Shown here: in pieces, positions 25,105 to 35,864 of the stretch
How the letters are laid out: each line of letters opens with the position of its first letter
Numbering within the stretch: the first letter of the stretch is position 1
From: Ulota crispa
Taxonomy: Eukaryota; Streptophyta; Bryopsida; Orthotrichales; Orthotrichaceae
Assembly: GCA_963920765.1 (NCBI GenBank)
Contig: OY987242.1
Span: 26,374,002 to 26,438,001, forward strand
Length of the DNA stretch: 64,000 nucleotides
Reading direction: 5' to 3'
Notes under the pieces: generated by a model
What the model saw: only the letters and a program-made list of their open reading frames with translations
Database searches by the model: none
What the model was told of the DNA's origin: nothing
Translations under genes and position numbers: made by a program

Positions 25105-25668
25105 ATGTCTCAAGGAAATCGAAAAAGAGAAGGAAAAATCTTCCGATCGACTCCCGGGAAAGAAAAGAAAAGAAAATCTGACAAGGTGAAGCAAGAATTT
25201 GACGAGACTTATTTAGCTTCAAAATCGAGCAAACGAAACCTTTGATTCCGCAAAGAGCGGTGGAACATCTTAAGCGATCCATTGCAATTGCAGAGCAGGC
25301 TCAACGAGTAATCGAGTGGAAAATTGAGGAAAGGCTTCAAATGCTGGAGGAATAAGCTTACCTGGTTAATGGGCAGCGAGGAAAATGTGAAAAGAAACAG
25401 TATGAGATTGAATTGACGCCACAAAGGGAAGCAGAGAAAGCAGCGAGCAGCGAGCAGCAGCAGCAATTCGATGCTGCGAGACAAAGTGGAGGCGAGAGTG
25501 GTGGTCCGAAAAGGCTTGACCCTGGATCTAAGGCTCCCGTTGATGCCCACCGGGGTACCGGGTCACCCGGTCGATTTCCAAAGGATGACCAAAGGCGTGA
25601 TGTGGCAAGGCGGGGTTTTTGTGCTATCAGGGTTCTTTGTTAGTGAGTATATTCTGATTGAACTATAA
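25105..25668 (+). pseudogene. Decayed unrecognised coding sequence, three frames
   Basis: Protein-like segments succeed one another on the plus strand in different frames. First is MSQGNRKREGKIFRSTPGKE (from 25105, basic). Second is IPQRAVEHLKRSIAIAEQAQ with a following EWKIEERLQMLEE and in-frame stop, then YEIELTPQREAEKAASSEQQ. Third is DKVEARVVVRKGLTLDLRLP with MTKGVMWQGGVFVLSGFFVS, hydrophobic. At least two frameshifts and one stop are needed to read through without introns. No splice borders of good quality explain the frame changes. The family is not recognised. It looks like a broken gene or gene fragment of higher GC than its surroundings. Confidence 0.4.
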
Positions 25669-25765
25669 TATTCCTTTTATTTGAAGAATTATATTGCAAG
25701 CAAACATGCAATTCCGTGACTTCTGCCCTGAAACAATTTTGAATCATACAGATGAGGTTAACCCC

Positions 25766-26178
25766 TAAGGTGGCAACACCCATAAGCGTGAGTTTAAGCT
25801 TTACAGGATATGTACCCAAATCGAACAAGCTTAAAAAAAATATTGCTAGATTAGAAAGAAGGAATGAAAAATATTGGCATCAATTTCAAAGTTTCAATTG
25901 CAAAAATTTGTTCACAAAGATTTTTCAAAGTTCAAAATTACTAAAAATGTAAGGCCGTGTGTAAGAGATGCTAAAAACAATACTCACTGGTTCTTAAATA
26001 GTGAGATGAGGCACTCAAAATCATCATGTTAGTCACCCACAACCACCACTTTGGTATCCACAACGAGCACTTTGTCACCCATAACCATCACTCTGTTACC
26101 CATAACTATTTTATTTTATACTTGATTGTGCTAGTGACGCCCATGGGAACGGTCACGGATAGTGGTGCTTCTACCTTA
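25766..26178. mobile_element. TA/AGGTAG-terminated MITE, copy B3
   Basis: The left end is TAAGGTGGCAACACCCATAA and the right end is TAGTGGTGCTTCTACCTTA. It shares the interior block AATATTGGCATCAATTTCAA with the copies at 9953 and 34346, and a CACCCATAACCATCAC-type series. Its left end abuts a TTAACCCC word, and its right TA overlaps the TTAA that starts the next element. Confidence 0.8.
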
Positions 26179-26534
26179 ACCCTTAAACACCGGGCTGGTC
26201 ATGATGACCAGCCCAGCTACAATTCTCTTTATAGAAGTAGCAAGTGCCCATTGTATAGGATTGTTTCTTGAAGTTGTAAAAGTCAACAGTGCATGGTGCC
26301 CTCATGAAAATTGCAAGGAGGGTAGCTTGGGACTTAACACAGTCTTTGAATTTCCTTACAATTTGGGTTACTTAAAAATATAAGTGCATCTAATGAGATA
26401 ATTTTTTGCATTCCACATTGGATCTTGTGTTTACAATCACTTCAAAAAAAAAAAGTAAATGAAAAATAGCTTTTTCCTGTAGTACATAATCATTTTTTGG
26501 AGTTGGAGAACAAAAAACTTCCTCCTAGGTATTT
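26176..26534. mobile_element. TTAA-flanked element, subfamily E, copy 2 (inverted)
   Basis: It starts TTAACCCTTAAACACCGGGC and ends TTCCTCCTAGGTATTTAAGG followed by GCTAA. Its two ends correspond in inverse to the right and left ends of the copy at 51986-52975. The first 40 bases carry a local palindrome (GGGCTGGTC...GACCAGCCC). Confidence 0.7.
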
Positions 26535-26910
26535 AAGGGCTAAACGTCCAAGCGGGCAAAAATTGTTCTTTGGCTCTAAAAAAAGATTATGTAGCCCAAA
26601 GAAAAATTGTTTTTCATCTAATTTTTTTTTTCCAAAAGTGATCATAAACATGTAGTGCATCATGGAAGGCAAAAAACAAATTCATCAAATACACTCATAT
26701 TTTTAGGTACCCCAAGTTGTGAGAAAATTCAAAATCATTATGTTAGGTCCCAAGCTGCCCTTATTGCAATTTTCATGGGATCAGCTTCCACTATTGACTT
26801 TTCCAACTTTTTGAAGCAATACTATTGATGCTCATGTGCAAAAACATTGTAGATTGCTACAAGCAGGGCAAATCACAATGATCCATCCATCTTTTAAGGA
26901 TCAAGAAATA
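26524..26910. mobile_element. Subfamily E element, copy 3, abutting copy 2 head-on
   Basis: It begins near TTAAGGGCTAAACGTCCAAG and shares CCAAAAGTGATCATAAACA and AAATACACTCATATTTTTAG with the copy at 51986-52975. The right end is decayed near 26910. Unlike that copy it has no insertion at the position equivalent to 52131, so it serves as the empty site for comparison. Confidence 0.65.
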
Positions 26911-27986
26911 ATTTGCAATATGTTTGCGTTATAGCTTATGTTTTTTGTTTGACTTATAATTCCAATAAAATTTAAAACACTTCAAATTGTCATTGCCTGT
27001 ATATTTAAATATTTTTATTGTTTTTTGTTTTAGCAATGAAAGTGTGTATGCTTAATAGCTTAAGTGATAAAATTCAAATTTAGTGTTAAACTCACAAGTG
27101 CCTATAAAACATTACAAGTATCAAGGTCTATTATTTTATGTTAATTGTAATCTTTGACAAGATGTGTCACTACCTGTCAAATTTATAGCAATGGTAACAC
27201 TTTGCTTCAATTGCTATAAAATTTCAATTTCTAGTTTTTTGAATAAGAGTTTAAAAAGTGCTTTTGTCATTTATGTAAATTATTCATCTAAAAAGTCTAA
27301 ATCATATGTTCTTGTCATCCTTATGAGATGTGGACCTCTAGGTTTTAAAACAAGTTCCAAGATTCTCAGTTGAGTTGCATCGCCTTTCATAAGTATAGAT
27401 TTCTAAAATCATTAGGGGAGTTCACACTATGTCCCAAGTCTTGAGTCCTAATGAATTATTTTAACATTTATATAGATGAGATCTAAAAACAAAAACAATG
27501 ATGAAATGTTTCTAGTCGTAAGTTCCAATTGCTTTACAAATACGTTTATGACACTCCATTTTGCAAGAAAATAGAAGTCCACTTCAAAGTTGAACAAAAT
27601 TAAAATGGGAATCCAGCTTGGAAGCCAAGTTCCAATTGCAAAATTAGTTGAAGATTGTTTAGATACGTTTTTCTCCTCAATTACAATACATAACAAGGTT
27701 CAATTCTAAGAGCACTTTGAACTGTAGATCGGGACATGAAATGCAGTAAATACCACACTTTACTCAAACCATGCTATTGTTTTGAAGCAATAGTTTGAGG
27801 GTTCTAAACTTTTATTTATTTTTAAGGGGAAAATATAAACAGGGGCATGAAAATGAAAAGTATTACATATAGTAGCGCAGTTTCAAAATAATTACAAATA
27901 GAGTCACAACTTCAAAATAATTTTTAAAGTTTTGTAGTTTTCTTTGGGTTTGGATATTGGTTGATTACAATACATCACACTAAATG
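26911..27986. other. Intergenic; nothing recognisable
   Basis: AT-rich sequence with no coding segment or terminal repeat seen. Confidence 0.5.
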
Positions 27987-29849
27987 TTAACTCCTAAAGG
28001 ACCATGGCCTTTATTTTGTCAAAAGACACTCAAAATTGCCACCACTATGGCAAAGAGTAAAAAAGTTTGAAAATCAAGCATTTCGCATATCTAATTGTAG
28101 GATCTTGTGCTAGACTACTATAAGAATGTGTCATACAAAACTCAAGAACTTTGACATCATAGATTGGAATATATATGCATTTAAAGTGTAAAAAAAAACT
28201 TTTTTTGCACCTTGCCTAACAAGATTATTTGACTTTGAACATTTTTAACTTAAAATTTTTGCACTATAGAGTTTGGAATTCTATTTTTTCATGGTGGGAA
28301 GTTGAGTTGGGAATCTTGGGAATATAAAAGAAAAAAAAAATACATAACTTTCATTCTTTAAAAAAACATTAGGTAGAAGAAGGTATGAGATTGAACAAAA
28401 ACTTAAATTGCTAGTAACCCTGCAATGGAATTGAAACACAATAATCCCAATGGTGAGATTGTTCTAGAAAGCAAACTTCACCCTCTGCAACAATTTTTTT
28501 TGAAAAAATGTTAAACCTGCATTCAAAAATGAAGTTTATAAGTTATTTTTTCACAAAGATGCTTGAGTTGCCCAAAAAACAAGATTGTCCATAACTTTCT
28601 CATAACTAGTCCAAATGGAATGAATCAAAGCTTCAAATGTAGATAAAAGTATAATCTATGAGGAAAAAAAAATCAAGTTTTTATCTCAGGGGGGCAACCA
28701 TTTAAATTTTAGAAAACTAAGTGAGATAAAAAGTAGGGTCAATTTTATTCATTGGAGATAAATTTATATATTTTTTAGATCTACCATAGCATTGAAAACA
28801 TGTCTTTTGCTCCATTATAAGTAAAATAGGGTTGTGAATATTAGGTCCATTTTTCTCTTTTTTAGGAAAAAATAGGGTAGGAGAAATATGATCCTCCAAA
28901 AAATGCTTAGTAGGTTGAGTTTGATTTTAAATGTTTCAACAATTTGGATGAAAGGGATTGCACTTTCTATCCAGCTTGGAAATGAAGTGGATGAAAAAGG
29001 GTTTGGGTATACGGGTTTAGGGTTACACGTGTCTGCTGCATGGTGGCGCTGTTAGCATGAACAGGTGTAGAGTTAGGCTGTAACAATAGTAACCTACCCT
29101 TATTGAGGTTCATTAGCTTTGGATGCCTCAAGGTGCTTGATGTTTAGATCGTTGACAAGGTTTCATGCCCCTTGGATTCCTCCAATAGGCTTATTTTCCT
29201 TCTGACGGGAGATCTCCTGATGTACGTACCCATTGGGAGATCTCTCGATGTTTTTCTCAGAAGATGCTTAGTCCATAATTCATTGAATAGTTTAGAAGGT
29301 GTTAAATACGCCATACATATGAAAGCAAGCATGTTAGAGCAAGAAGAGAGTGATTCTTTATAGAGATGTGTTCTAGCAATTTGATTGCTCCTAGCTTTCA
29401 TTATCTCAATTATTGTAATTTCCAATTTGTAAGTAAAATAGGGTGTCATAAATTTGTTCTCTAAACCATTTACAAATAAAAATAGGGTGGTGTAAAATAC
29501 ACCATAGTAGCTTTTTATCTAAAGATAGGGAGGAAAAATTTCCCTTAGAGAACATAAATACCCCCTATAAATACCCCATCATTGCACGTGATATACAAAC
29601 ATAAGGGTGTGTGACCTCCCAAGGTTTTTATACAAATTTTTTTTGCTGCCCTAGTCCCCAAATTTGTGCTTATTTGGGCATAACTTTTGCTCCCTGGCAT
29701 CAATTGGAATAAAAGTTATATTTCCCAAAAGCTAATGTGTTTTCCTATCTTCAAAAAAATCCAAAAAATTAGGACAAAAACTGAGGCCGTTGGTACCTGC
29801 CCAAAATCCCATTTGTCCCTCATAGGGACAATGGTCCTTTAGGGGTTAA
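27987..29849. mobile_element. Long TTAA-flanked piggyBac-like element (A3 subfamily)
   Basis: It starts TTAACTCCTAAAGGACCATG and ends ATGGTCCTTTAGGGGTTAA, giving inverted termini of about 18 bp. It shares the TAGGATCTTG block (28091) and the right-end sequence CCAAAATCCCATTTG with the element at 57953-59605. It is nearly 1.9 kb long but has no ORF of transposase size, so it is non-autonomous or fully decayed. Confidence 0.8.
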
Positions 29850-30297
29850 CTAACTTCCAAATTTTTAAAAGTCTCTCTAAAAGTTGCCATCCTCTTTGCT
29901 AAAAGTTTTTTTTTATTAAGGCTTGATTTGGAGAAGCATTTAACTTTTTGATTGCTAACTAACATTTAATGTAATTTACCTAAATCAACCAATTTCCAAA
30001 CCAAAAGAAATTATAATAATTTCAAAATTATTTCAAAATTGTGCCCCTATTTTAATATTTTCATTTTCATGCGCCTATTTGTAATTTCTCCTATTTTGAA
30101 ATATAGAGGCCACCAAGAATCCATGGTGCACCGCGTAATCTTTGATACCAATATCATCATCTGTAACATCATGAGAGGTTACATACAATGCAATGGTAGC
30201 TCAATGCAAAAGGATTTAAAAAGATCTTGCAGAAAGAATTAAAACCAACTTATTGGCTCCTACAACTCTAAGTACTCTTTTGATCCCTTAACCCCTC

Positions 30298-30938
30298 AAC
30301 GCCCATGGATTTTCCCGAGTATCTCCAAATCTGCTTTTGGAAGAACCAAATGGTAACATTTTGATAAGTTGCATCATTTAAAAAAAAAAAATTGTAATCA
30401 TACAATTCAAACTAGATATGTTAGGGATCACATAGGAAAAAAAATAACAATAATATCACTTATGGATTGAAAAACTATAAGATTTGATTATGTGGGTGTT
30501 AAAATTATGAAAGTGACTTGAATTCTTTCAATCCTCTTTTCACATCTCAAATTTAAAATTGCGGATAAAAAAAAAACAAGCATGTAAAGTACAACATGTA
30601 TAACCCTAATCAATTTACGGCTTCTTAAAATCTACTCTACAACTTTTTAAATTAAGTTTCTAATGTGATTGTTTCTCTAAGTTTCAGTGTACTTGAGGCT
30701 CATTTCCAAGAGCTCTCAACATTAGAAAGTGAAGATTTGCAATGGACACCCTTGCACAAAACCTAGAATAGAGAAATCATACTCATTCATTTTTGAAATC
30801 AGATTTTTGATACTAAAACAAGACTTCAATAAGCATAATTTAAAAAATACTAAAATTAATCTTCAAGAAAAGTTAATAATTTCCAAATTGAAATGCAGAT
30901 GTGGACAATTTTGGTCCCCTTGGGCAATGAGGGGTTAA
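30298..30938. mobile_element. TTAA-flanked piggyBac-like MITE, A1 subfamily, inverted copy
   Basis: It starts TTAACCCCTCAACGCCCATG and ends GGGCAATGAGGGGTTAA. Its interior is the reverse of the copy at 21014-21658 (for example GTACTTGAGGCTCATTTCCA here against the GAAAATGAGCCTC block there). Its terminal TTAA at 30935-30938 is also the start of another element end. Confidence 0.85.
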
Positions 30939-30990
30939 CCCCTAAATGCCCAAGGGTGTTTTTTTTATTTTTGGAAGGCAATTTTGAAGT
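30935..30990 (+). mobile_element. Single TTAA element end sharing its TTAA with the A1 copy
   Basis: TTAACCCCTAAATGCCCAAG is an excellent match to the A1 terminus (compare 52131), facing away from the neighbouring copy and using the same TTAA. No opposite end was found downstream, so the element is truncated or has lost its far end. Confidence 0.6.
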
Positions 30991-31617
30991 TTTGGAATTC
31001 CAAGCTCTTTATATTACCTTAGTACATGCAACAATCAATTTCCTATCTTTGAAGCATTAATTTTAATATTATAAGAGATAGTTTAATTCCTTTTAATAGA
31101 CTACAACAAGAATTCTAAACTAATTTTTTCATATTTGATTTTTTTGATCATAAACAATGGCTAGCCAATCTTGAAATGGAAATTTAACTAAATTTGGATT
31201 ATGCAAACTCCAAAGTATATATTGAGTTGCAAAACATCATGAGAAACCTATACAAGATATTGAGAGATGCATATTGTTCCCAAAGATATGTAGTATACAT
31301 GGAAGATGTGTTCAAGACATTGGAATATGTGTGCAAAACATCTAGAGATTTTTGTCCCTCCATATTGATATATCTCCCAACACTTTGCCCACAAAGTCTA
31401 AAATTACATGAATGATCCAAAATTAGTGAAACATGGCATTTATCCAATTATTGATATCCAAGTTTAGAAATATGATAAAAAATCATCTTATTTGCAACTA
31501 AAAATATTTAGCTCAAAGATTATATAGTTAGCTAATTTCACTCCAAAATTAAAGTTATTAAAAATCTAAAGCATATAATATTGCTATATTTTTTGTTCAC
31601 CAAAAGATAAATTATTA
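30991..31617. other. Intergenic; nothing recognisable
   Basis: AT-rich. Short overlapping open frames on both strands show no domain. Confidence 0.45.
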
Positions 31618-32314
31618 TCTATATTAATAAAAGAATAGCATTCAGTTAGTTAGGGCCTATCATATAAGGGCGTTCAATCAGTAAAGGTTGGGCATAAGTT
31701 AGGTTTGGGCATGACAGTTTGGGCATGACTAGGATCGAAAAGGTATAAATGGATAAAGTAAAATCACCTATGACTCTCTTTCATCTGCTTCACCAGACAT
31801 TAACAACAAGTCATTGGCAGTTGCACCGTCAGTGGCAATTGCACCACAACTTTCTCTCAATCAAAATAGGGCATGGGGATAAGGGGGCACGGGGATAAGG
31901 GGGCACGGGGATAAGGGGGCACGGGGATAAGGGGGCACTCGGATAAAGGAGAACATGGATAGAAGACACGGGGATAAAGGGGCACTCGGATAAGGGGGCA
32001 CTGAGGGGGCACGGGAATAAGGGAGCACTAAAGGGGCACGAGGATAAGGGGGCATGGGGATAGAGGGGAATAGGGATAGAGGACACTGGGATAAAGGGAC
32101 ACAAGGATAAGGAGGCACAAGGATAGAGGCCAGAGGGCATGGGGATATAGGCAAGAGTGCACGGGGATAGAGGCTAGAGGGCACGGGGATAGAGGGCACG
32201 GGGATAGAGGGCACGGGGATAGAGGGCACAGGGATATTGGGGCATAAGGATTAGGGAGCATGGGGATAGGGGGTGGGGGGTATAAACCTGTTGGTACGAT
32301 GGGCAGTATACTAG
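31618..32314 (+). mobile_element. Possible Helitron-like element carrying a minisatellite
   Basis: The left border is A|TCTATATTAATAAAAG and the right border is AGTATACTAG|T, fitting the Helitron pattern of insertion between A and T with TC at the 5' end and CTRR at the 3' end. The expected GC-rich hairpin near the 3' end is weak here, and no second copy is in the window, so this is a hypothesis. Confidence 0.35.
31866..32280 (+). repeat. G-rich 16-bp minisatellite
   Basis: The unit is approximately GGGGATAAGGGGGCAC, repeated about 25 times with variants (GGGGATAGAGGGCACG and others). The unit length is not a multiple of three, so all minus-strand frames stay open as proline-rich sequence that is not a gene. 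The plus strand has dense runs of four to five G and so could form G-quadruplexes. Confidence 0.9.
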
Positions 32315-32631
32315 TACAAAATAATAAAATTAGAACATCTTAGTTGTTGTTATGCTTTACTTGAATAATTGTTGATTCAAAACATAATTAATAAGCGGTT
32401 TTCTATTAATGAGTATATATCATAGTGATTTTATCATTTATGACAATAGAAAATGCTAGAAAGTTTTGAGTAAGGTAGGAGGCTCTAAAGCAACCATGTC
32501 CTAAATGCATTCCCAATCTAGGAATGAGGGACATGTTCTTATAAATATTTATTATTGTCATTGATGAGTTAGATAAATGGTTGGTTTATGGACCTCCTAT
32601 GAAATAATTGTAATGAATATTGATATTGTTC

Positions 32632-33425
32632 AAAGGTAGAAGCACCCAAATGCAACACTAGCTGTTTAGCAACATCTAAAATTAAACCAAAAAGTAAGCA
32701 CTTTTGCACCCAAACAAGACAAGCATGCACCCAAATCAGACACGCAAGTTGACATAAGGGAACAGAAATTGTGCAAGTGGTTGTTTATGATTGGGTGTGA
32801 CATGGTCTATTTGTTGTCATGACATGATCTTTTCTTATCGCTTTTTCAAGGGCCTAGTGTCCACAATAGGTCAATCTAGGGAGTTACCTTAAACAATTCA
32901 AAATTTGTTCATGCAATTTTTGAAACTTTTGATAACAATTTTGCTTGAATTTGTACCCATTCCTAAGAAGCACATGCCATTCAATTCTCAAAGGACCCTC
33001 CAAATTACCACATCTGAGGTAAGGTAGTCGGCTCTAATTGCGACCCTCACATTTAAAGGGTTCCATAGCCAGTCCAAGAATGAATATGAGATGGTTCTTG
33101 AATGGACCCTTCTTAATCTTAAAAGAGAAGGTGCATTTTATGGCAAATACTCCTCTATTCACTTGATCTCTTTACAAGTTGCAAGGGGATGCTTTATGGG
33201 AGACCTAGGGTCACAGATAGGTGCCTACTACAAAAAACTTTGAAAATTCATCAACAATTCAATAATGCTTCAAAAAATATGAAAAAAATTGGGTTGCATT
33301 TAGCATCCATTTCTCTTTGACAAAAAATTAGGCAGAAGATGTCCATGTCTTGAAAAGCCCATAAAAATCCAAAACAGCCCTTAGAGCGACTACCTTAAGT
33401 GTTGCATTTGGGTGCTTCTACCTTT
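32632..33425. mobile_element. AGGTAG-terminated MITE, copy C1
   Basis: The left end is AAAGGTAGAAGCACCCAAAT and the right end is the matching inverse ATTTGGGTGCTTCTACCTTT. The inverted repeat is nearly perfect for about 28 bp. A second pair of related ends lies inside (TAAGGTAGTCGGCTCTAA at about 33014, inverse near 33397), suggesting a nested relative. Another TAAGGTAGGAGGCTCTAA end lies outside at about 32474. Confidence 0.75.
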
Positions 33426-34345
33426 CCCACCCATGACTGCAACCCGGATGCCTGCATCGAGGCTTGGAATTGAACTTTCATTTATTCAAGAGTACAGTAA
33501 TTTGTTTCCTTCCCATCCCTGCCCTGCCCTTCCCTTTGACAGCCTTTCTTTCTCTTTCCCTTCCCTTCCACAGCCTTTCTTTCTCTTTCCCTTCCCTTCC
33601 ACAGCCTTTCTTTCTCTTTCCCTTCCCCTCCTCTCTCCTCCAGTCCCCACCCTGCCCTCTCTTTCCTCTTTTCGCTTTCCTCTATCTCTTTCCCTCCCCC
33701 CCAACCTTGTCCTATTCTTTTGCCTTGCCCTATCTTGAGTCCTAACTGGTAATTACATTAGGATTTGGCGCTCATCCCCCGACGTCGCTCGCTTGCACGG
33801 TCGTCGATTGTTTCCCTGTCTTGGCTATCGTTTGGTAATGACTTCTTATTTTGAATGTACAAGACTTCAGTAGTTCCTCTTTTGTCTTCTATTTGAAAGC
33901 CTGCATGGTCCGCCTAGCACAATTATGATTCTTGCCATGCACGTATGCAAACGGTTGTACACTCATTCGTAGATATTTGTCGGCTTTTGTAAGTATGTGG
34001 AACTCACCAGACACTGGTTGAAGATCAAGTACATCATATATATTGCAAGATTTCAGATGTAAAGACCACTCTGTGGAAGGAAGGTTGTTGCTATGCAGTC
34101 AATATGTAATAACTAGTTCTGCTAGATTGAGGTTTCAACATTATGCCATGGTTACTAGCGGTCTGTAGCCAACCAACAAGAGGTATAGCCATGGCAGTGG
34201 TCGTATAGCATGTTGTAATCTTTAAACATATGGTTTTTGTACAATTTTGAGAGCGTCGTCTAAATTATCTCCACCCTCTAGGAACAAGCTCAACATACAC
34301 CTGAAAATTCAATGCTTGTTTCTACTTGCGGTGACTGGTTTGGTG
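33426..34345. other. Intergenic with pyrimidine-rich tract
   Basis: Between about 33490 and 33720 the plus strand is almost pure C/T. Otherwise no gene is recognised. The short open frames in the tract are compositional. Confidence 0.5.
33539..33635 (+). repeat. 31-bp pyrimidine tandem repeat, three units
   Basis: Three near-identical units start CAGCCTTTCTTTCTCTTTCC. They lie inside a longer polypyrimidine tract that could adopt triplex structure. Confidence 0.85.
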
Positions 34346-34706
34346 TAAGGTAGGCGTACCCATAAGCGTGGAAATAAGGGTTTTGGAGTAGGTAAAATAA
34401 TTGACTGACTTTGAAAAAAATACTGTAAGTTAGGAGATGGAAACCAAAAATATTGGCATCAATTTCAAGGTTCCAACTGCAAGCATTTGTTCACAAAGAT
34501 TTTTCAAAGTCCAAAATCATTGAAATTGTAGGAATCATGTGTAAGAGATGCTAAAAACAAGGCTTGTTGATTCTTAAATAGTGAGATGGGTACTCAAAAC
34601 CTTCATGGAGTCACCCACAACCATCACTTTGTCACCCATAAATATCACTTAAGTATCCATAACCACCTTGACTTTGTCAGTGACACCCATGGGTGCGGCT
34701 ACCTTA
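34346..34706. mobile_element. TA/AGGTAG-terminated MITE, copy B4
   Basis: The left end is TAAGGTAGGCGTACCCATAA and the right end is CATGGGTGCGGCTACCTTA. The interior is shared with copies at 9953 and 25766, including AATATTGGCATCAATTTCAA and a series of CACCCATAA words. Confidence 0.85.
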
Positions 34707-35864
34707 AGTAACCTAGGAATCAAAAAAGTCAATAGTTGTCAACATGCTTAACCCTTGAGCACCCAAGAGATATTATAGTATCTCTCAAACAGATGGGTCA
34801 ACTCAATTTTGACCGATATAATCTCATTGCACTTTCGGTGCAACCACTTCCAATCAAGTTTAGCATGATGGAGACGCTTTCCACTAACAATTCATATGAT
34901 CAGATCTTGTGGATCGTATTTTTCAATCGACAGGGACACTTTGATTGCACACAAGTCAAGCATTTTTCGTTTCAGCTCTGGGCGTTCAGGGGGCGTATCA
35001 TTTCTGGATGGATGCTGAATGAAAATGTTCGAATTCATGCGTGAATGCGTTCAATTGCTGAATTCAATATTGATACGGTGTCCAGGACCGAAGCAAATCG
35101 AGGAGAATGCGTGTTCCCTCTTGAACAGCAGATGTACGCTTGGCCCAAACCGGCAATTTTTAAGTAGCTGTATGTATGGGGGGAAACCCCAACGAAAAGT
35201 AGTAGGTCGGAGGTCGGAGGTGGGCACTTCATCCGGATTCCGGGGGCGTGACAGCTGGCCTCACCAGTGTGTGCCAAGTGGTCTACACTTCTATCTGGCA
35301 CCTGACCAGGTCCGCAATTGTGGGTAAGATTCGTCCTTTTCTCCCCGACTTTATCGTGGATTGATGATTCGATGTGATTTGAGCTTACCGTATTCGAGTC
35401 GTAGCATCCCACAAGAGGGACGCAGCTTTCGAATTTTTTTGTACTTTGTGTTTCCGTCGTCATGCTTATCGGTCAGCTCCCGCTCTGTCCAGTCTGGATA
35501 TTATTATTTGCATCTCTGCTTCAGGAATCGCACCGCACTGGGGGTCCATGTTTCCTCATCAGATATATGTTTGATCCCCACTTGCTCGTTTTGTAGTTTG
35601 GCAGCACACTTTGTTCGGGGATCCCGCAATCATCCTTTTAAATTTCCTTCACGATTTGGAGTTGTCGTAGCGCTCGCATATTGACATTCTCGTCTAGGAA
35701 GGGTGTTTTTTGGAGCGACGCTGGCAGTGCAGACCTTGACGCCCGAAGTTTTTAAGGGCAAAACGTGGCTCGCAAACTGAGCGAACAGAACGCGAGCTAG
35801 AAGGCAGGAGGAGTGCTTGCTTTCTCTGAACTGTACTTTTGGGTTTCACGTTTAGAAAGTTGCA
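34707..35864. other. GC-richer upstream region of the polyprenol reductase gene
   Basis: A lone TTAACCCTTGAGCACCCAAG end lies at 34748. From about 35000 the DNA becomes visibly more GC-rich up to the start codon at 35865, as expected for a promoter and 5' untranslated region. Open frames on both strands at 35019-35684 have no recognisable domain. A separate short gene cannot be excluded. Confidence 0.4.

Noticed and set aside
27987-29849. Transposase gene inside the longest TTAA element
   Set aside because: No frame longer than about 100 codons and no DDE/DDD motif was found on either strand.
31829-32261. Proline-rich minus-strand open frames of 77-122 codons
   Set aside because: They are translations of a 16-bp minisatellite, open in all three frames because the unit lacks stops.
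33412-33745. Ser/Pro/Leu-rich open frames of 93 and 108 codons
   Set aside because: They lie in a pyrimidine tract with a 31-bp tandem repeat; composition explains them.
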